From Rhodococcus sp040643435 (GTDB taxonomy: Bacteria > Actinomycetota > Actinomycetes > Mycobacteriales > Mycobacteriaceae), in assembly GCF_040643435.1 (NCBI RefSeq), contig NZ_JBEYUH010000004.1, positions 186,001-250,000 on the forward strand: DNA of 64,000 nucleotides, written 5' to 3'. Positions within the stretch are counted from its first letter, which is position 1; each line of letters begins with the position of its first letter. Under the pieces are notes generated by a model. It was not told where the DNA came from and did no database searches. It was given only the letters and a program-made list of their open reading frames with translations. Of the stretch, positions 9,282 through 16,648 are shown one piece after another. The translations under genes and the position numbers were made by a program.

Positions 9282-10897
9282 GAGGAAGTACCCGCTGTGG
9301 TGCCGCTTGCGATCGCCCGGCGCATGGTCTCCTTGGCATGCTGGGAGTGGACGACGATCAGATCGCGGGCAGCGGCCTTGTCGCCCCTCTCGAACGCCTC
9401 GACGATCTTCATGTGCTCGTCGACGATGTGCTCCTCGATCCACTGCGTGTCGCGCAGGACCTGCTTCATCAGCCGGGTCACCTCGAGCTTCTCGTAAGCC
9501 TCGAGCAGGACCGGGTTGGTGCAGCACCGGAAGAGAAACTCGTGGAAGGCTGCGTTGGTGTCGGTGAACGCAGCGGCGTCGGTGAAGCGATCGCCTTCGA
9601 CCGAGGCGCCGGAGGCCTCGGCGAGAATCCGGAACTCGACGAGCTGCTCCGGGGTGAGCCGGCCGATCGTGAGTTCGACGACGCCGAGCTCGAGGGCCAT
9701 GCGGGCGTCGAACTGCTCATCGGACTCGGCGACGGGCGGATGCTCTTCACCGATCTCGTAGTTACCGGGTTCGGGGTTCTCGAGCACCGCCGGACGACCG
9801 GTCTCCTCGGCAGCCTTCTCGGCCGCTGCTTTCTCCGCGTCCGTCGCCACCGAGGTGGTCGCCCCGCCCGGGGTCGCGGACGTGTTGAACTTCTCGAAGT
9901 AGAAGTTGGTCGGTGTGATGTCGTTGTCCGACAGGTGGTTACGCACTGATTCCACCATGGGTGGGGGGCCGCACAGGTAGATGTCCACGTCCCCGCCGTT
10001 GAGGTGCGACGGCTCGAACAGGCTGGTCACGTATCCCTTGTTGGGTGCGGCCGACGACTTGTCGGAAACGCAGTAGTCGAACGTGAAGTTCGGGAGCTTC
10101 TTCGCGTACTCCTCGAGTTTGTCGAGTTCGACGAGATCGTGATCGAAGGTGACACCGTAGATCAGATGCACTGGATGGTCGGCACCGTCGGACTCGATCG
10201 TCGACAGGATCGACAGCAGTGGCGCCAGTCCCGTGCCGCCGGCGAGCAGCAGCGACGGGCGCTTGCGCTCGCGGAGGAAGAAGCTGCCGAAGGGGCCGGT
10301 GAACTCGAGGGGGTCGCCGACCTTTGCGCGGTCACGCAGGTACTCCGACATCAGACCACCCTCGGTGATCTTCACCAGAAAGGCGAGCGAGTTCTCCTTC
10401 GGACCGGTGCTGAACGAGTACGAGCGGGTCGCAGGCTTGCCGGTGCCGTCGTCGCTGCCGGGCACGCCGATGTTGACGTACTGGCCGGGCAGGAAGACCA
10501 GATCGTCGCGATTGTCGATCTCGACGGTGAACCCGACGACGCTCTCGGAGTAGCGACGCAGGTCCGTGATGGTCGCGGTGTACGAGGCCGCCGCGGTCTT
10601 CGCGACGTCGGAGGTGCTCGCGATCCGAACCACCAGGTCCGACTCGGGCATCATCTGGCACGGCAGGCAGTAACCCTGCTCGGCCTCTTCGTCGGTGAGA
10701 GCGTCCTCGATGTAGTCGCCGCCGTCGTAGCTGCCCGATTCGCAGAAGGCCTTGCAGGTTCCGCAGGCACCGTCACGACAGTCGAGCGGGATGTTGATCC
10801 GGGCCTTGTACGAGGCGTCGGCGACTGTCTCGTTCGGGTTGACCTTGATGAAGCGGGTGACCCCGTCCTCGAAGCCCAATGCCACCTGATATGCCAT
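9278..10897 (-). CDS. benC: benzoate 1,2-dioxygenase reductase BenC with a C-terminal FCD-like domain
   Basis: A 539-residue electron-transfer component that passes electrons from NADH via FAD and a [2Fe-2S] cluster to the BenAB oxygenase. The N-terminal plant-type ferredoxin has Cys40, Cys45, Cys48 and Cys80 (DCRDGACGTC and YCLPC). The FAD motif RSYSFS and NAD motif GGTGLAPLLS follow, and CGPPPMVE is near residue 310. The reductase part ends near residue 345, the usual length of BenC. About 195 more residues follow: an Ala/Glu linker, then an all-helical region (about 395-530) resembling the FCD ligand-binding domain of FadR/GntR regulators, with NAAFHEFLF, DEHMKIVEAFERGD and HSQHAKETM. No winged helix is present. 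The reading frame is unbroken and overlaps benD. Confidence 0.92.
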   Translation of the reverse strand: MAYQVALGFEDGVTRFIKVNPNETVADASYKARINIPLDCRDGACGTCKAFCESGSYDGGDYIEDALTDEEAEQGYCLPCQMMPESDLVVRIASTSDVAKTAAASYTATITDLRRYSESVVGFTVEIDNRDDLVFLPGQYVNIGVPGSDDGTGKPATRSYSFSTGPKENSLAFLVKITEGGLMSEYLRDRAKVGDPLEFTGPFGSFFLRERKRPSLLLAGGTGLAPLLSILSTIESDGADHPVHLIYGVTFDHDLVELDKLEEYAKKLPNFTFDYCVSDKSSAAPNKGYVTSLFEPSHLNGGDVDIYLCGPPPMVESVRNHLSDNDITPTNFYFEKFNTSATPGGATTSVATDAEKAAAEKAAEETGRPAVLENPEPGNYEIGEEHPPVAESDEQFDARMALELGVVELTIGRLTPEQLVEFRILAEASGASVEGDRFTDAAAFTDTNAAFHEFLFRCCTNPVLLEAYEKLEVTRLMKQVLRDTQWIEEHIVDEHMKIVEAFERGDKAAARDLIVVHSQHAKETMRRAIASGTTAGTSS

Positions 10898-10930
10898 GGC
10901 ACATGCCTCCTTTCGTGATCGGGATCGGAC

Positions 10931-11434
10931 TCAGACGACGTAGATGTCGACGATGTGGTGGATGTAGTCGTTCTTGAGGACGACCTTCTTCTTCCTGATC
11001 ACCGGTTGCTCGCCCGAGACGTCCAGGGTGATGAAGGTGGTCCCGAAGTAGGTGTCGGTGGTGTTGTACCGGAAGTACAGTGAGAACCAGTTGTGGCGCA
11101 GGTCGATCTCGGTGCCGCGGCGCTCGAGGATCTCGACGTTGGTGATGTTGTGGCCCGTGCGAGGTTCGGGCAGCGACGTCGCCGACGAGCGGTCGGTGCG
11201 GATGCGGAACACGCGGTCCTCCAGGCCACCGCGGTTCGGATAGTAGATCAGCGAGATCTCGGTCTGCGGGTTCTCGGTGAGCTCACCGGCGTCGTCCCAT
11301 GCCGGCATCCAGTATTCGGCGTCGGGGTGGTAGCACTCGAGCCACTTCTCGAACTCGCGGTCGTCGAGCAGCCGGGCCTCGCGGTAGAGAAACTGTTCGA
11401 TGTCGGTCTGCGTGAATTCGCGTACAGCAGTCAT
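10931..11434 (-). CDS. benB: benzoate 1,2-dioxygenase small (beta) subunit
   Basis: A 167-residue beta subunit of a ring-hydroxylating dioxygenase (NTF2-like cone fold). It packs against BenA in the alpha3beta3 oxygenase and is structural rather than catalytic. Family marks are FLYREARLLDDREFEKWLE near residue 15 and the stretch RHNWFSLYFRYNTTDTYFG. The ATG at 11434 is chosen because the sequence then begins with the typical helix and leaves a 14-base gap after benA. It lies 33 bases before benC, whose ATG has an AGGAGG site. Very likely part of one benABCD transcript. Confidence 0.95.
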   Translation of the reverse strand: MTAVREFTQTDIEQFLYREARLLDDREFEKWLECYHPDAEYWMPAWDDAGELTENPQTEISLIYYPNRGGLEDRVFRIRTDRSSATSLPEPRTGHNITNVEILERRGTEIDLRHNWFSLYFRYNTTDTYFGTTFITLDVSGEQPVIRKKKVVLKNDYIHHIVDIYVV

Positions 11435-11448
11435 GATCCGAAGTCCTC

Positions 11449-12822
11449 TCAGAGCGCGGCGGTGTCGGCGGCGGAGCACTCGGATGCGATGGCGTCACGC
11501 ATCGCTTCGAGCCAGTAGCCGTGCTGGATCGGGTACAGACCTTCGTCCTCGGTCTTGACGCCGCTCGACAAGACCTTCGTCATGCCCAGATCCTTCGCGA
11601 CCTCGTCCGGTCCGTTGAGGATGTGGGTCGCTCCGCGGCTCATGTCGTTCCAGGGCGCAGCCGTTGCGAGATAGGTCTTCTGGCAGGAGCGGAACTCCTC
11701 GAGATCGTCCGGGGTGGCCATGCCGGTCGCATTGAAGAAATCCTCGTACTGACGGATCCGGTTGGTGCGGGATTCCGGGCTCTCACCCTTCGGTGCGATG
11801 CAGTAGATCGTGACCTCGGTCTTGTCCACCGAGATCGGGCGGAAATGCCGGATCTGCGAAGAGAACTGGTCCATGATGTAGACGTTCGGGTACAGGCACA
11901 GGTTGCGCGATGCTCCGACCATGAATTCGGCCTTCTTCTCTCCGAACTCCTTCGCCAGCTCGTCCTTGCGCGGGTACAGCGGGCGATCCTCCGGGTTTCC
12001 CCACCACATCCACAACAGAAGGTGGCCGTGATCGAAGGAGTAGTAGCCACCGCCCTGCTTGCCCCACGTGCCGGCGTCCATCGCCTTGGTTTCGTTGGCC
12101 GACTCACCGGCCGTGCGACGTGCGGTGGTCGCGGCGTAGTTCCAGTGGGTGGCCGAGACGTGGTAGCCGTCGGCGCCGTTCTCCGCCTGCAACTTCCAGT
12201 TGCCGTCGTAAGTGTAGGTGGACGAACCACGCAGTACCTCTAGGCCCTCGGGGGACTGGTCGACGAGCATGTCGATCATCTTCGTGGTGTCACCGAGGTG
12301 CTCCTCGAGCGACTTGACGTCCGGGTTGAGGCTGCCGAACAGGAAACCGCGGTAACTTTCGAAACGGGCGACCTTGCGCAGGTCGTGGCTGCCGTCCGTG
12401 TTGAACTGCTCGGGGTAACCGGCGTCGCGAGGATCCTTGACCTTCAGCAGCTTTCCGTTGTTTCGGAAAGTCCAACCGTGGAACGGGCAGGTGAAAGTGG
12501 TGCGGTTGTCGGTCTTGCGACGGCACAGCATCGCACCGCGGTGACTGCATGCATTGATCAGGCAGTGCAGTTCACCTTCCTTGTCACGGCTGATGACGAT
12601 CGGCTGCCGCCCGATGTAGGTGGTGAAGTAGTCACCGACGTTCGGGATCTGGCTCTCGTGTGCGAGGTACACCCAATTGCCCTCGAAGATGTATTTCATC
12701 TCGAGTTCGAAGATCTCTTCGTCCGTGAAGACGTCACGGCGGATCTGGTACCGCCCGGTGCTCGGGTTCTCGACAAGAGCGCCGTCCAGTCGAGCGCGGA
12801 TGTGTTCCACGGTGTCGGTCAT
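11449..12822 (-). CDS. benA: benzoate 1,2-dioxygenase large (alpha) subunit
   Basis: A 457-residue Rieske non-haem iron oxygenase alpha subunit that adds O2 to benzoate, giving the cis-1,2-dihydroxy acid. The Rieske cluster ligands are Cys92, His94, Cys112 and His115 (CSHRGAMLC and CPFHGW). The mononuclear iron site is in NGADGYHVSATH, with bridging Asp218 and ligands His221 and His226. The ATG at 12822 is preceded by CTGGAGGATCTC, a strong ribosome site. It is the first gene of the ben operon, about 130 bases downstream of the proposed promoter. Confidence 0.96.
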   Translation of the reverse strand: MTDTVEHIRARLDGALVENPSTGRYQIRRDVFTDEEIFELEMKYIFEGNWVYLAHESQIPNVGDYFTTYIGRQPIVISRDKEGELHCLINACSHRGAMLCRRKTDNRTTFTCPFHGWTFRNNGKLLKVKDPRDAGYPEQFNTDGSHDLRKVARFESYRGFLFGSLNPDVKSLEEHLGDTTKMIDMLVDQSPEGLEVLRGSSTYTYDGNWKLQAENGADGYHVSATHWNYAATTARRTAGESANETKAMDAGTWGKQGGGYYSFDHGHLLLWMWWGNPEDRPLYPRKDELAKEFGEKKAEFMVGASRNLCLYPNVYIMDQFSSQIRHFRPISVDKTEVTIYCIAPKGESPESRTNRIRQYEDFFNATGMATPDDLEEFRSCQKTYLATAAPWNDMSRGATHILNGPDEVAKDLGMTKVLSSGVKTEDEGLYPIQHGYWLEAMRDAIASECSAADTAAL

Positions 12823-12959
12823 GAGATCCTCCAGGTATCGGGCTTCGTTCCGGTGCGGACGGGGCAGGATTCGAACCGTCCGGCGCGGGCAGAAGGCGCG
12901 GTGGATGGGTGCCATCCGGTCCTGTCCGGCCGCGGTGTCCGGCAATACATCCACCATGA

Positions 12960-13007
12960 CATCCTGTGTCCGCAGTCACACCAGGCAAATGCCTAGGGAT
13001 ACCTAGG
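12960..13007 (-). promoter_or_regulatory. candidate benA promoter and operators
   Basis: On the minus strand a -35-like TTGCCT (12988-12983) and a -10-like AGGATG (12965-12960) are 17 bases apart. Between them lies TGTGA-N6-ACACA (12980-12965), one base from the CRP/GlxR consensus TGTGA-N6-TCACA. Just upstream is CCTAGG-N4-CCTAGG (12992-13007), two palindromic hexamers with centres 10 bp apart, a possible regulator site. The promoter hexamers are imperfect, so the exact start is uncertain; the repeat and the CRP-like site are clear in the sequence. Confidence 0.4.
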
Positions 13008-13044
13008 ACCCCTGGGAAGGGGTCGGAAGCCTCTCGACGCAGAG

Positions 13045-13070
13045 CGCCGCCTGTGAAAACACAGGCGGCG
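13045..13070 (-). terminator. strong hairpin downstream of catR, probable terminator
   Basis: A perfect 11-bp stem CGCCGCCTGTG with a 4-base AAAA (TTTT on the minus strand) loop lies 143 bases after the catR stop. No T run follows on either strand, so it is not a textbook rho-independent terminator. GC-rich hairpins without U tracts are often annotated as terminators in actinobacteria. It may separate catR from the ben promoter. Confidence 0.45.
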
Positions 13071-13212
13071 GTGGTGCAAGGTCGGCGTAGGGCGATGTCG
13101 GATACTGCGTGCATGACGCGTGCGAGCGGGTGACGACGTCGTTGCCGTAACCCACTCGGTGTCTCGTCAGGACGGCGACGGGGCGTCCACGACTTTGCGT
13201 GGGTGAACACCC

Positions 13213-14010
13213 TCAGCGGTGGCGGTAGCCCAGTTCGCTGCTGAGCCGTTCCGCGCAGTCCACTATCCGCTTCGCGGTGAGGCCGCGGAAGGAGGCGAGA
13301 GTATGCCGGCCGGTCGATGTCGAACATGCGAGCACGCCGACCGCGTAACCCGAGGGGTCGAAAACGGGTGCGGCGATCGTGATGAGCCCTTCTTCGAGTT
13401 CTGCGGCGGTGACGGCGTAACCCCGGCTGCGCACCTGGGTCAGTTCGGCCCGCAGATCATCCGGGTTGTCGATGGTTGCGCTCGTGAGCCGCTCGAACCG
13501 CGTCTCGTCGAGCACTCGATCGACCAGCTCACGCGGTGACCAGGCGAGGAGCGCGCGGCCCATCGATGTGGCATAGGCGGGGACACGGGTACCGACCGAG
13601 ACGTTGATGCTCATGATCCGGCGGACGGGAACACGCGCGGCGTAGACGACCTCCGTGCCGTCGAGCACACCGAGTGAGGCGGATTCGTTTGCATGCTCGG
13701 CGATCTCGACGAGTTTCGGCAGCGCCGAGTCCACGAGTGTATGCGACGCGGTGTAGTGCTGGCCGATACTGAGCACCCGCGGAGTGAGCGACCATCGCGT
13801 TCCGCGTGAGGTGACGTACCCGAGCTTCTGCAGCGTCAGGAGGATGCGGCGAACGGCGGGTCGGGACAGTTCGGTCTTGGCTGCGAGTTCGGCCAGGGTG
13901 GGGTTCGGGTCCTTGTTGTCGAACGCGTGCAATACCGCAAAACCGCGCTCGATGCTCTGAATGAAGTCCCGATCGTTACTAGGACCATTGCCTAGGTCGA
14001 TGCCCGACAT
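13213..14010 (-). CDS. catR: IclR-family regulator of the catechol genes
   Basis: A 265-residue IclR-type regulator. The N-terminal winged helix-turn-helix is seen in SIERGFAVLHAFD, LAELAAKTELSRPAVRRIL and LQKLGYVTSRG (about residues 20-75). A C-terminal effector domain follows, with YATSMGRALLAW and the closing GVLACSTSTGRHTL typical of the PcaR/CatR group. ATG at 14010 has AGGAGG four bases upstream. It is divergent from catA, the arrangement of IclR-type CatR in Rhodococcus, so it probably binds the shared 188-base region and responds to cis,cis-muconate or benzoate. Its 5' coding region contains CTAGG and CCTAGG copies resembling the benA upstream repeat. Confidence 0.88.
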   Translation of the reverse strand: MSGIDLGNGPSNDRDFIQSIERGFAVLHAFDNKDPNPTLAELAAKTELSRPAVRRILLTLQKLGYVTSRGTRWSLTPRVLSIGQHYTASHTLVDSALPKLVEIAEHANESASLGVLDGTEVVYAARVPVRRIMSINVSVGTRVPAYATSMGRALLAWSPRELVDRVLDETRFERLTSATIDNPDDLRAELTQVRSRGYAVTAAELEEGLITIAAPVFDPSGYAVGVLACSTSTGRHTLASFRGLTAKRIVDCAERLSSELGYRHR

Positions 14011-14054
14011 CTCGCCTCCTACCTGCTTACTCGTCGATGTTGCCTGATCCGGTG

Positions 14055-14125
14055 TTGACAACCTGTGTGACACCACGCACAGTATGTGGTGTACGCACTG
14101 CGATCGGCAAGTACGCATAGCGTAC
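14055..14125 (+). promoter_or_regulatory. catR-catA intergenic control region
   Basis: TTGACA at 14055-14060 is a good -35 for catA, with weak -10 candidates near 14078-14084. TGTGA-N6-GCACA at 14066-14081 is one base from the CRP/GlxR consensus. An inverted repeat ACACCAC-N9-GTGGTGT spans 14070-14092, and a second, GTACGC-ATA-GCGTAC, spans 14111-14125. The two repeats are good candidates for CatR binding. Which one CatR uses, and the exact transcription start, cannot be read from sequence alone. Confidence 0.45.
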
Positions 14126-14198
14126 AGACTGGTGATTACCGCAGTGCCCGCGTCGCACCGGCCCACCTTCCGACAGTTCCGCCCTTCAGAGGAGAGCC

Positions 14199-15050
14199 AT
14201 GACCACCATGGAGAACCCCACCGCCCACGGGTCCGGCAACGCTGCGACCGACAAGTTCAAGACCGAGCGGGTCTCGTCCGACACCTCGGTCGAGCGCGCA
14301 TCCGCGATCTACAAGGACCTCCTGGAAGCTCTCGCCGGCATCGTCGAGAAGCATCAGGTCACCTACGACGAGTACCGCGTCCTCAAGCAGTGGCTCATCG
14401 ACGTGGGTGAATACGGCGAGTGGCCGCTCTGGCTCGACGTCTTCCTCGAGCACGAGATCGAGAAGGTGCATTACAGCCGCAAGGGCTTCGCCGGCACCAA
14501 GGGCTCCATCGAAGGCCCCTACTACGTCCCGGACAGCCCCAAGCTGCCCTCGAAGTGCACTATGCCGATGCGGGAGAAGGACAAGGTCGCCCCGCCGCTG
14601 ATCTTCAAGGGCCAGGTAACCGACCTCGACGGCAACGGACTTCCCGGCGCCACCGTCGAGCTGTGGCACGCGGACGAAGAGGGCTACTACTCGCAGTTCG
14701 CCCCCGGCATCCCCGAGTGGAACCTGCGCGGCACCGTCGAAGTGGACGAGGGCGGCAACTTCGAGATCACCACGCTCAAGCCGGCCCCGTACCAGATCCC
14801 GTCCGACGGCCCGACCGGCTGGTTCATCGAGTCCTACGGCGGACACCCCTGGCGACCCGCTCACCTGCACCTGATGGTGAAGGCGCCGGGCAAGCGGGCC
14901 GTCACCACCCAGCTGTACTTCAAGGGCGGCGATTGGGTCGAGGACGACGTCGCCACGGCGGTCAAGCCCGAGCTCATCCTCGATCCGCAGCCGAACGCCG
15001 ACGGCATCCACGAAGTCACCTACGACTTCGTGCTCGATCCGGAAGCGTGA
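14199..15050 (+). CDS. catA: catechol 1,2-dioxygenase (intradiol)
   Basis: A 283-residue intradiol dioxygenase that cleaves catechol to cis,cis-muconate using a mononuclear Fe(III). Iron ligands fit Tyr164 (EGYYSQF), Tyr198 (PAPYQIPSDGPTGWF), His222 and His224 (HPWRPAHLHLMV). The N-terminal helical dimerisation/lipid-binding segment is present, and the length is normal for the family. AGAGGAGAGCC before the ATG gives a clear ribosome site. It is the first gene of catABC, divergent from catR. A large hairpin separates it from catB. Activity on substituted catechols cannot be judged. Confidence 0.97.
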   Translation: MTTMENPTAHGSGNAATDKFKTERVSSDTSVERASAIYKDLLEALAGIVEKHQVTYDEYRVLKQWLIDVGEYGEWPLWLDVFLEHEIEKVHYSRKGFAGTKGSIEGPYYVPDSPKLPSKCTMPMREKDKVAPPLIFKGQVTDLDGNGLPGATVELWHADEEGYYSQFAPGIPEWNLRGTVEVDEGGNFEITTLKPAPYQIPSDGPTGWFIESYGGHPWRPAHLHLMVKAPGKRAVTTQLYFKGGDWVEDDVATAVKPELILDPQPNADGIHEVTYDFVLDPEA

Positions 15051-15068
15051 TCCCGCATCGCGGATGCG

Positions 15069-15109
15069 GCGTGAATGCCGGTGTTCCCCTGGGGCACCGG
15101 CATTCACGC
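15069..15109 (+). terminator. large hairpin between catA and catB (attenuator or processing site)
   Basis: A perfect 15-bp inverted repeat (15069-15083 with 15095-15109, GCGTGAATGCCGGTG and complement) encloses an 11-base loop. It begins 19 bases after the catA stop and ends 56 bases before the catB start. There is no T run behind it. It could be a partial terminator that lowers catBC expression relative to catA, or an mRNA-stabilising 3' end for catA. Confidence 0.6.
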
Positions 15110-15165
15110 TGAATGTGCCGGCGGCGTCCCCACGCCGCACCCCGAACCGATTGTGAGTTGTTCCG

Positions 15166-16293
15166 ATGTCCGATCCCGATCTGAAGATCGCATCCGTCAC
15201 CACGACGATCATCGATGTGCCGTTGATCCGGCCGCACAAGTTCGCCACCACTACCTCGGAAGTGCAACCGATCCTGCTCGTTGCGGTGACCACCGAAGGT
15301 GGGGTCACCGGCTACGGTGAAGGCGTCGTGCCGGGAGGGCCGTGGTGGGGAGGCGAGTCGGTCGAGACGATGCAGCAGATCGTCGACCGCTACATCGGTC
15401 CGTACATCATCGGGCGCGGAGTCGACGAGATCAGCGGCGTCATGGTCGATATCGAACGCATTGTCGCCAACGCGCGATTCGCGAAGGCTGCCGTGGACGT
15501 CGCCATGCACGACGCGTGGGGTCGCGCACTGGGCGTGCCGGTCGCGTCGTTGCTCGGCGGTGCCTTCCGCACGGGTGTCGACGTGCGCTGGGCGCTCGGC
15601 GCGGCACCGCTCGAGGAGATCGTGGAAGAGGTCACCCACAAACGCGAACAGCGCCTGAACTTCTCCTTCAAACTCAAGATGGGTGCGCTCGACCCGGTGG
15701 TCGACACCGATCGTGTCGTCAAGATCGTGGAAGCGTTCGACGGCAAGGTCGGCTTCAGCATCGACGTCAATGCCCGCTGGGACCGCTTCACCGCCCTGCG
15801 CCACGTCCCGCAACTCGTCGACGGCGGTATCGAACTCATCGAACAGCCCACGCCCGCAGAGCAACTCGACGTACTTGCCGAGATCAATCGCCGGGTCGCG
15901 GCGCCTGTCATGGCCGACGAATCCGTCCAGACCCCGCACGACGCGTACGAAGTGGCCAAGCTGGGGGCCGCCGACGTGATCGCACTGAAGACCACCAAGT
16001 GTGGTGGGCTGCAGCGCAGCAAGCAGGTGGTCGCCGTTGCGCGCGCGGCCGGACTGCGCTGCCACGGCGCGACTTCGATCGAGGGCCCGATCGGCACGGC
16101 CGCCTCCGTTCACTTCGCCTGCGCCGAGCCAGGGATCGACTACGGCACCGAATTGTTCGGTCCCCAGCTGTTCGCCGTCGAGCTACTGCAGAAGCCGCTC
16201 GACTACTCCGAAGGCCAGGTGCATCTGCCCGAGGGGCCGGGACTCGGGGTCGAACTCGACATGGACGTCGTGAAGAAGTACGCGCGTTCCTGA
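15166..16293 (+). CDS. catB: muconate cycloisomerase
   Basis: A 375-residue enolase-superfamily enzyme that converts cis,cis-muconate to (+)-muconolactone with a divalent metal. The K-x-K pair is Lys169/Lys171 (SFKLKMG). Metal-ligand regions are DVNARW (Asp200), IEQPTP and ADESV, and the second catalytic Lys is in ALKTTKCGG. Length is typical. The ribosome site is weak (GTGAG). Located between catA and catC, all in the same direction. Family members also act on chloromuconates; nothing here points to that over the ordinary catechol route. Confidence 0.95.
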   Translation: MSDPDLKIASVTTTIIDVPLIRPHKFATTTSEVQPILLVAVTTEGGVTGYGEGVVPGGPWWGGESVETMQQIVDRYIGPYIIGRGVDEISGVMVDIERIVANARFAKAAVDVAMHDAWGRALGVPVASLLGGAFRTGVDVRWALGAAPLEEIVEEVTHKREQRLNFSFKLKMGALDPVVDTDRVVKIVEAFDGKVGFSIDVNARWDRFTALRHVPQLVDGGIELIEQPTPAEQLDVLAEINRRVAAPVMADESVQTPHDAYEVAKLGAADVIALKTTKCGGLQRSKQVVAVARAAGLRCHGATSIEGPIGTAASVHFACAEPGIDYGTELFGPQLFAVELLQKPLDYSEGQVHLPEGPGLGVELDMDVVKKYARS

Positions 16294-16331
16294 TCCGCGC
16301 GTGCAGGCAGAACAGAAGAAGGAGAAACGTC

Positions 16332-16613
16332 ATGGCACTGTTCCACGTTCGGATGGATGTCGACATTCCGCGCGATCTCGACCCGGTGGTGCGGGCCGAG
16401 ACCGTGGCCGAGGAGAAGGCGTACAGCCAGGATCTGCAGCGTCAGGGCAAGTGGCGTGAGATCTGGCGCATCGTCGGCCAGTACAGCAACATCTCGATCT
16501 TCGACGTCGAGTCGGCGGACGAGCTGCACGAGATCCTGTGGAACCTGCCGTTGTTCCCATACATGAACATCGAGGTCACGGCGCTGACCAAGCACGGGTC
16601 CGACATCAAGTAA
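16332..16613 (+). CDS. catC: muconolactone delta-isomerase
   Basis: A 93-residue protein of the muconolactone isomerase family (ferredoxin-like fold, forms a decamer). It shifts the double bond of muconolactone to give beta-ketoadipate enol-lactone. Features are the start MALFHVRMDVDIP, the conserved GKWREIWRIVGQYSN and the C-terminal LPLFPYMNIEVTALTKH. AAGGAG lies 8 bases before the ATG. It is the last gene of catABC, 38 bases after catB. The next enzyme of the path, enol-lactone hydrolase, is the first half of PcaL at 39942-41111. Confidence 0.96.
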   Translation: MALFHVRMDVDIPRDLDPVVRAETVAEEKAYSQDLQRQGKWREIWRIVGQYSNISIFDVESADELHEILWNLPLFPYMNIEVTALTKHGSDIK

Positions 16614-16648
16614 CAACCCTGCGCCGCGCGGTGGCCCATACTCTGGAT

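Larger units (their letters stand above)
12823..13212. other. 390-base gene-free stretch between catR and benA
   Basis: No convincing gene is present. The part near benA holds a possible minus-strand promoter, a CRP/GlxR-like site and a doubled CCTAGG palindrome. The part near catR holds a strong 11-bp hairpin at 13045-13070. The remaining roughly 140 bases next to the catR stop show nothing recognisable. The stretch most likely ends the catR transcript and starts the ben operon. Confidence 0.7.

Noticed and set aside
9278..10200. BenC extension considered as a frameshift fusion of two genes
   Set aside because: The frame is continuous with normal codon use, no internal start with a ribosome site is obvious near the junction, and the end overlaps benD as ATGA.
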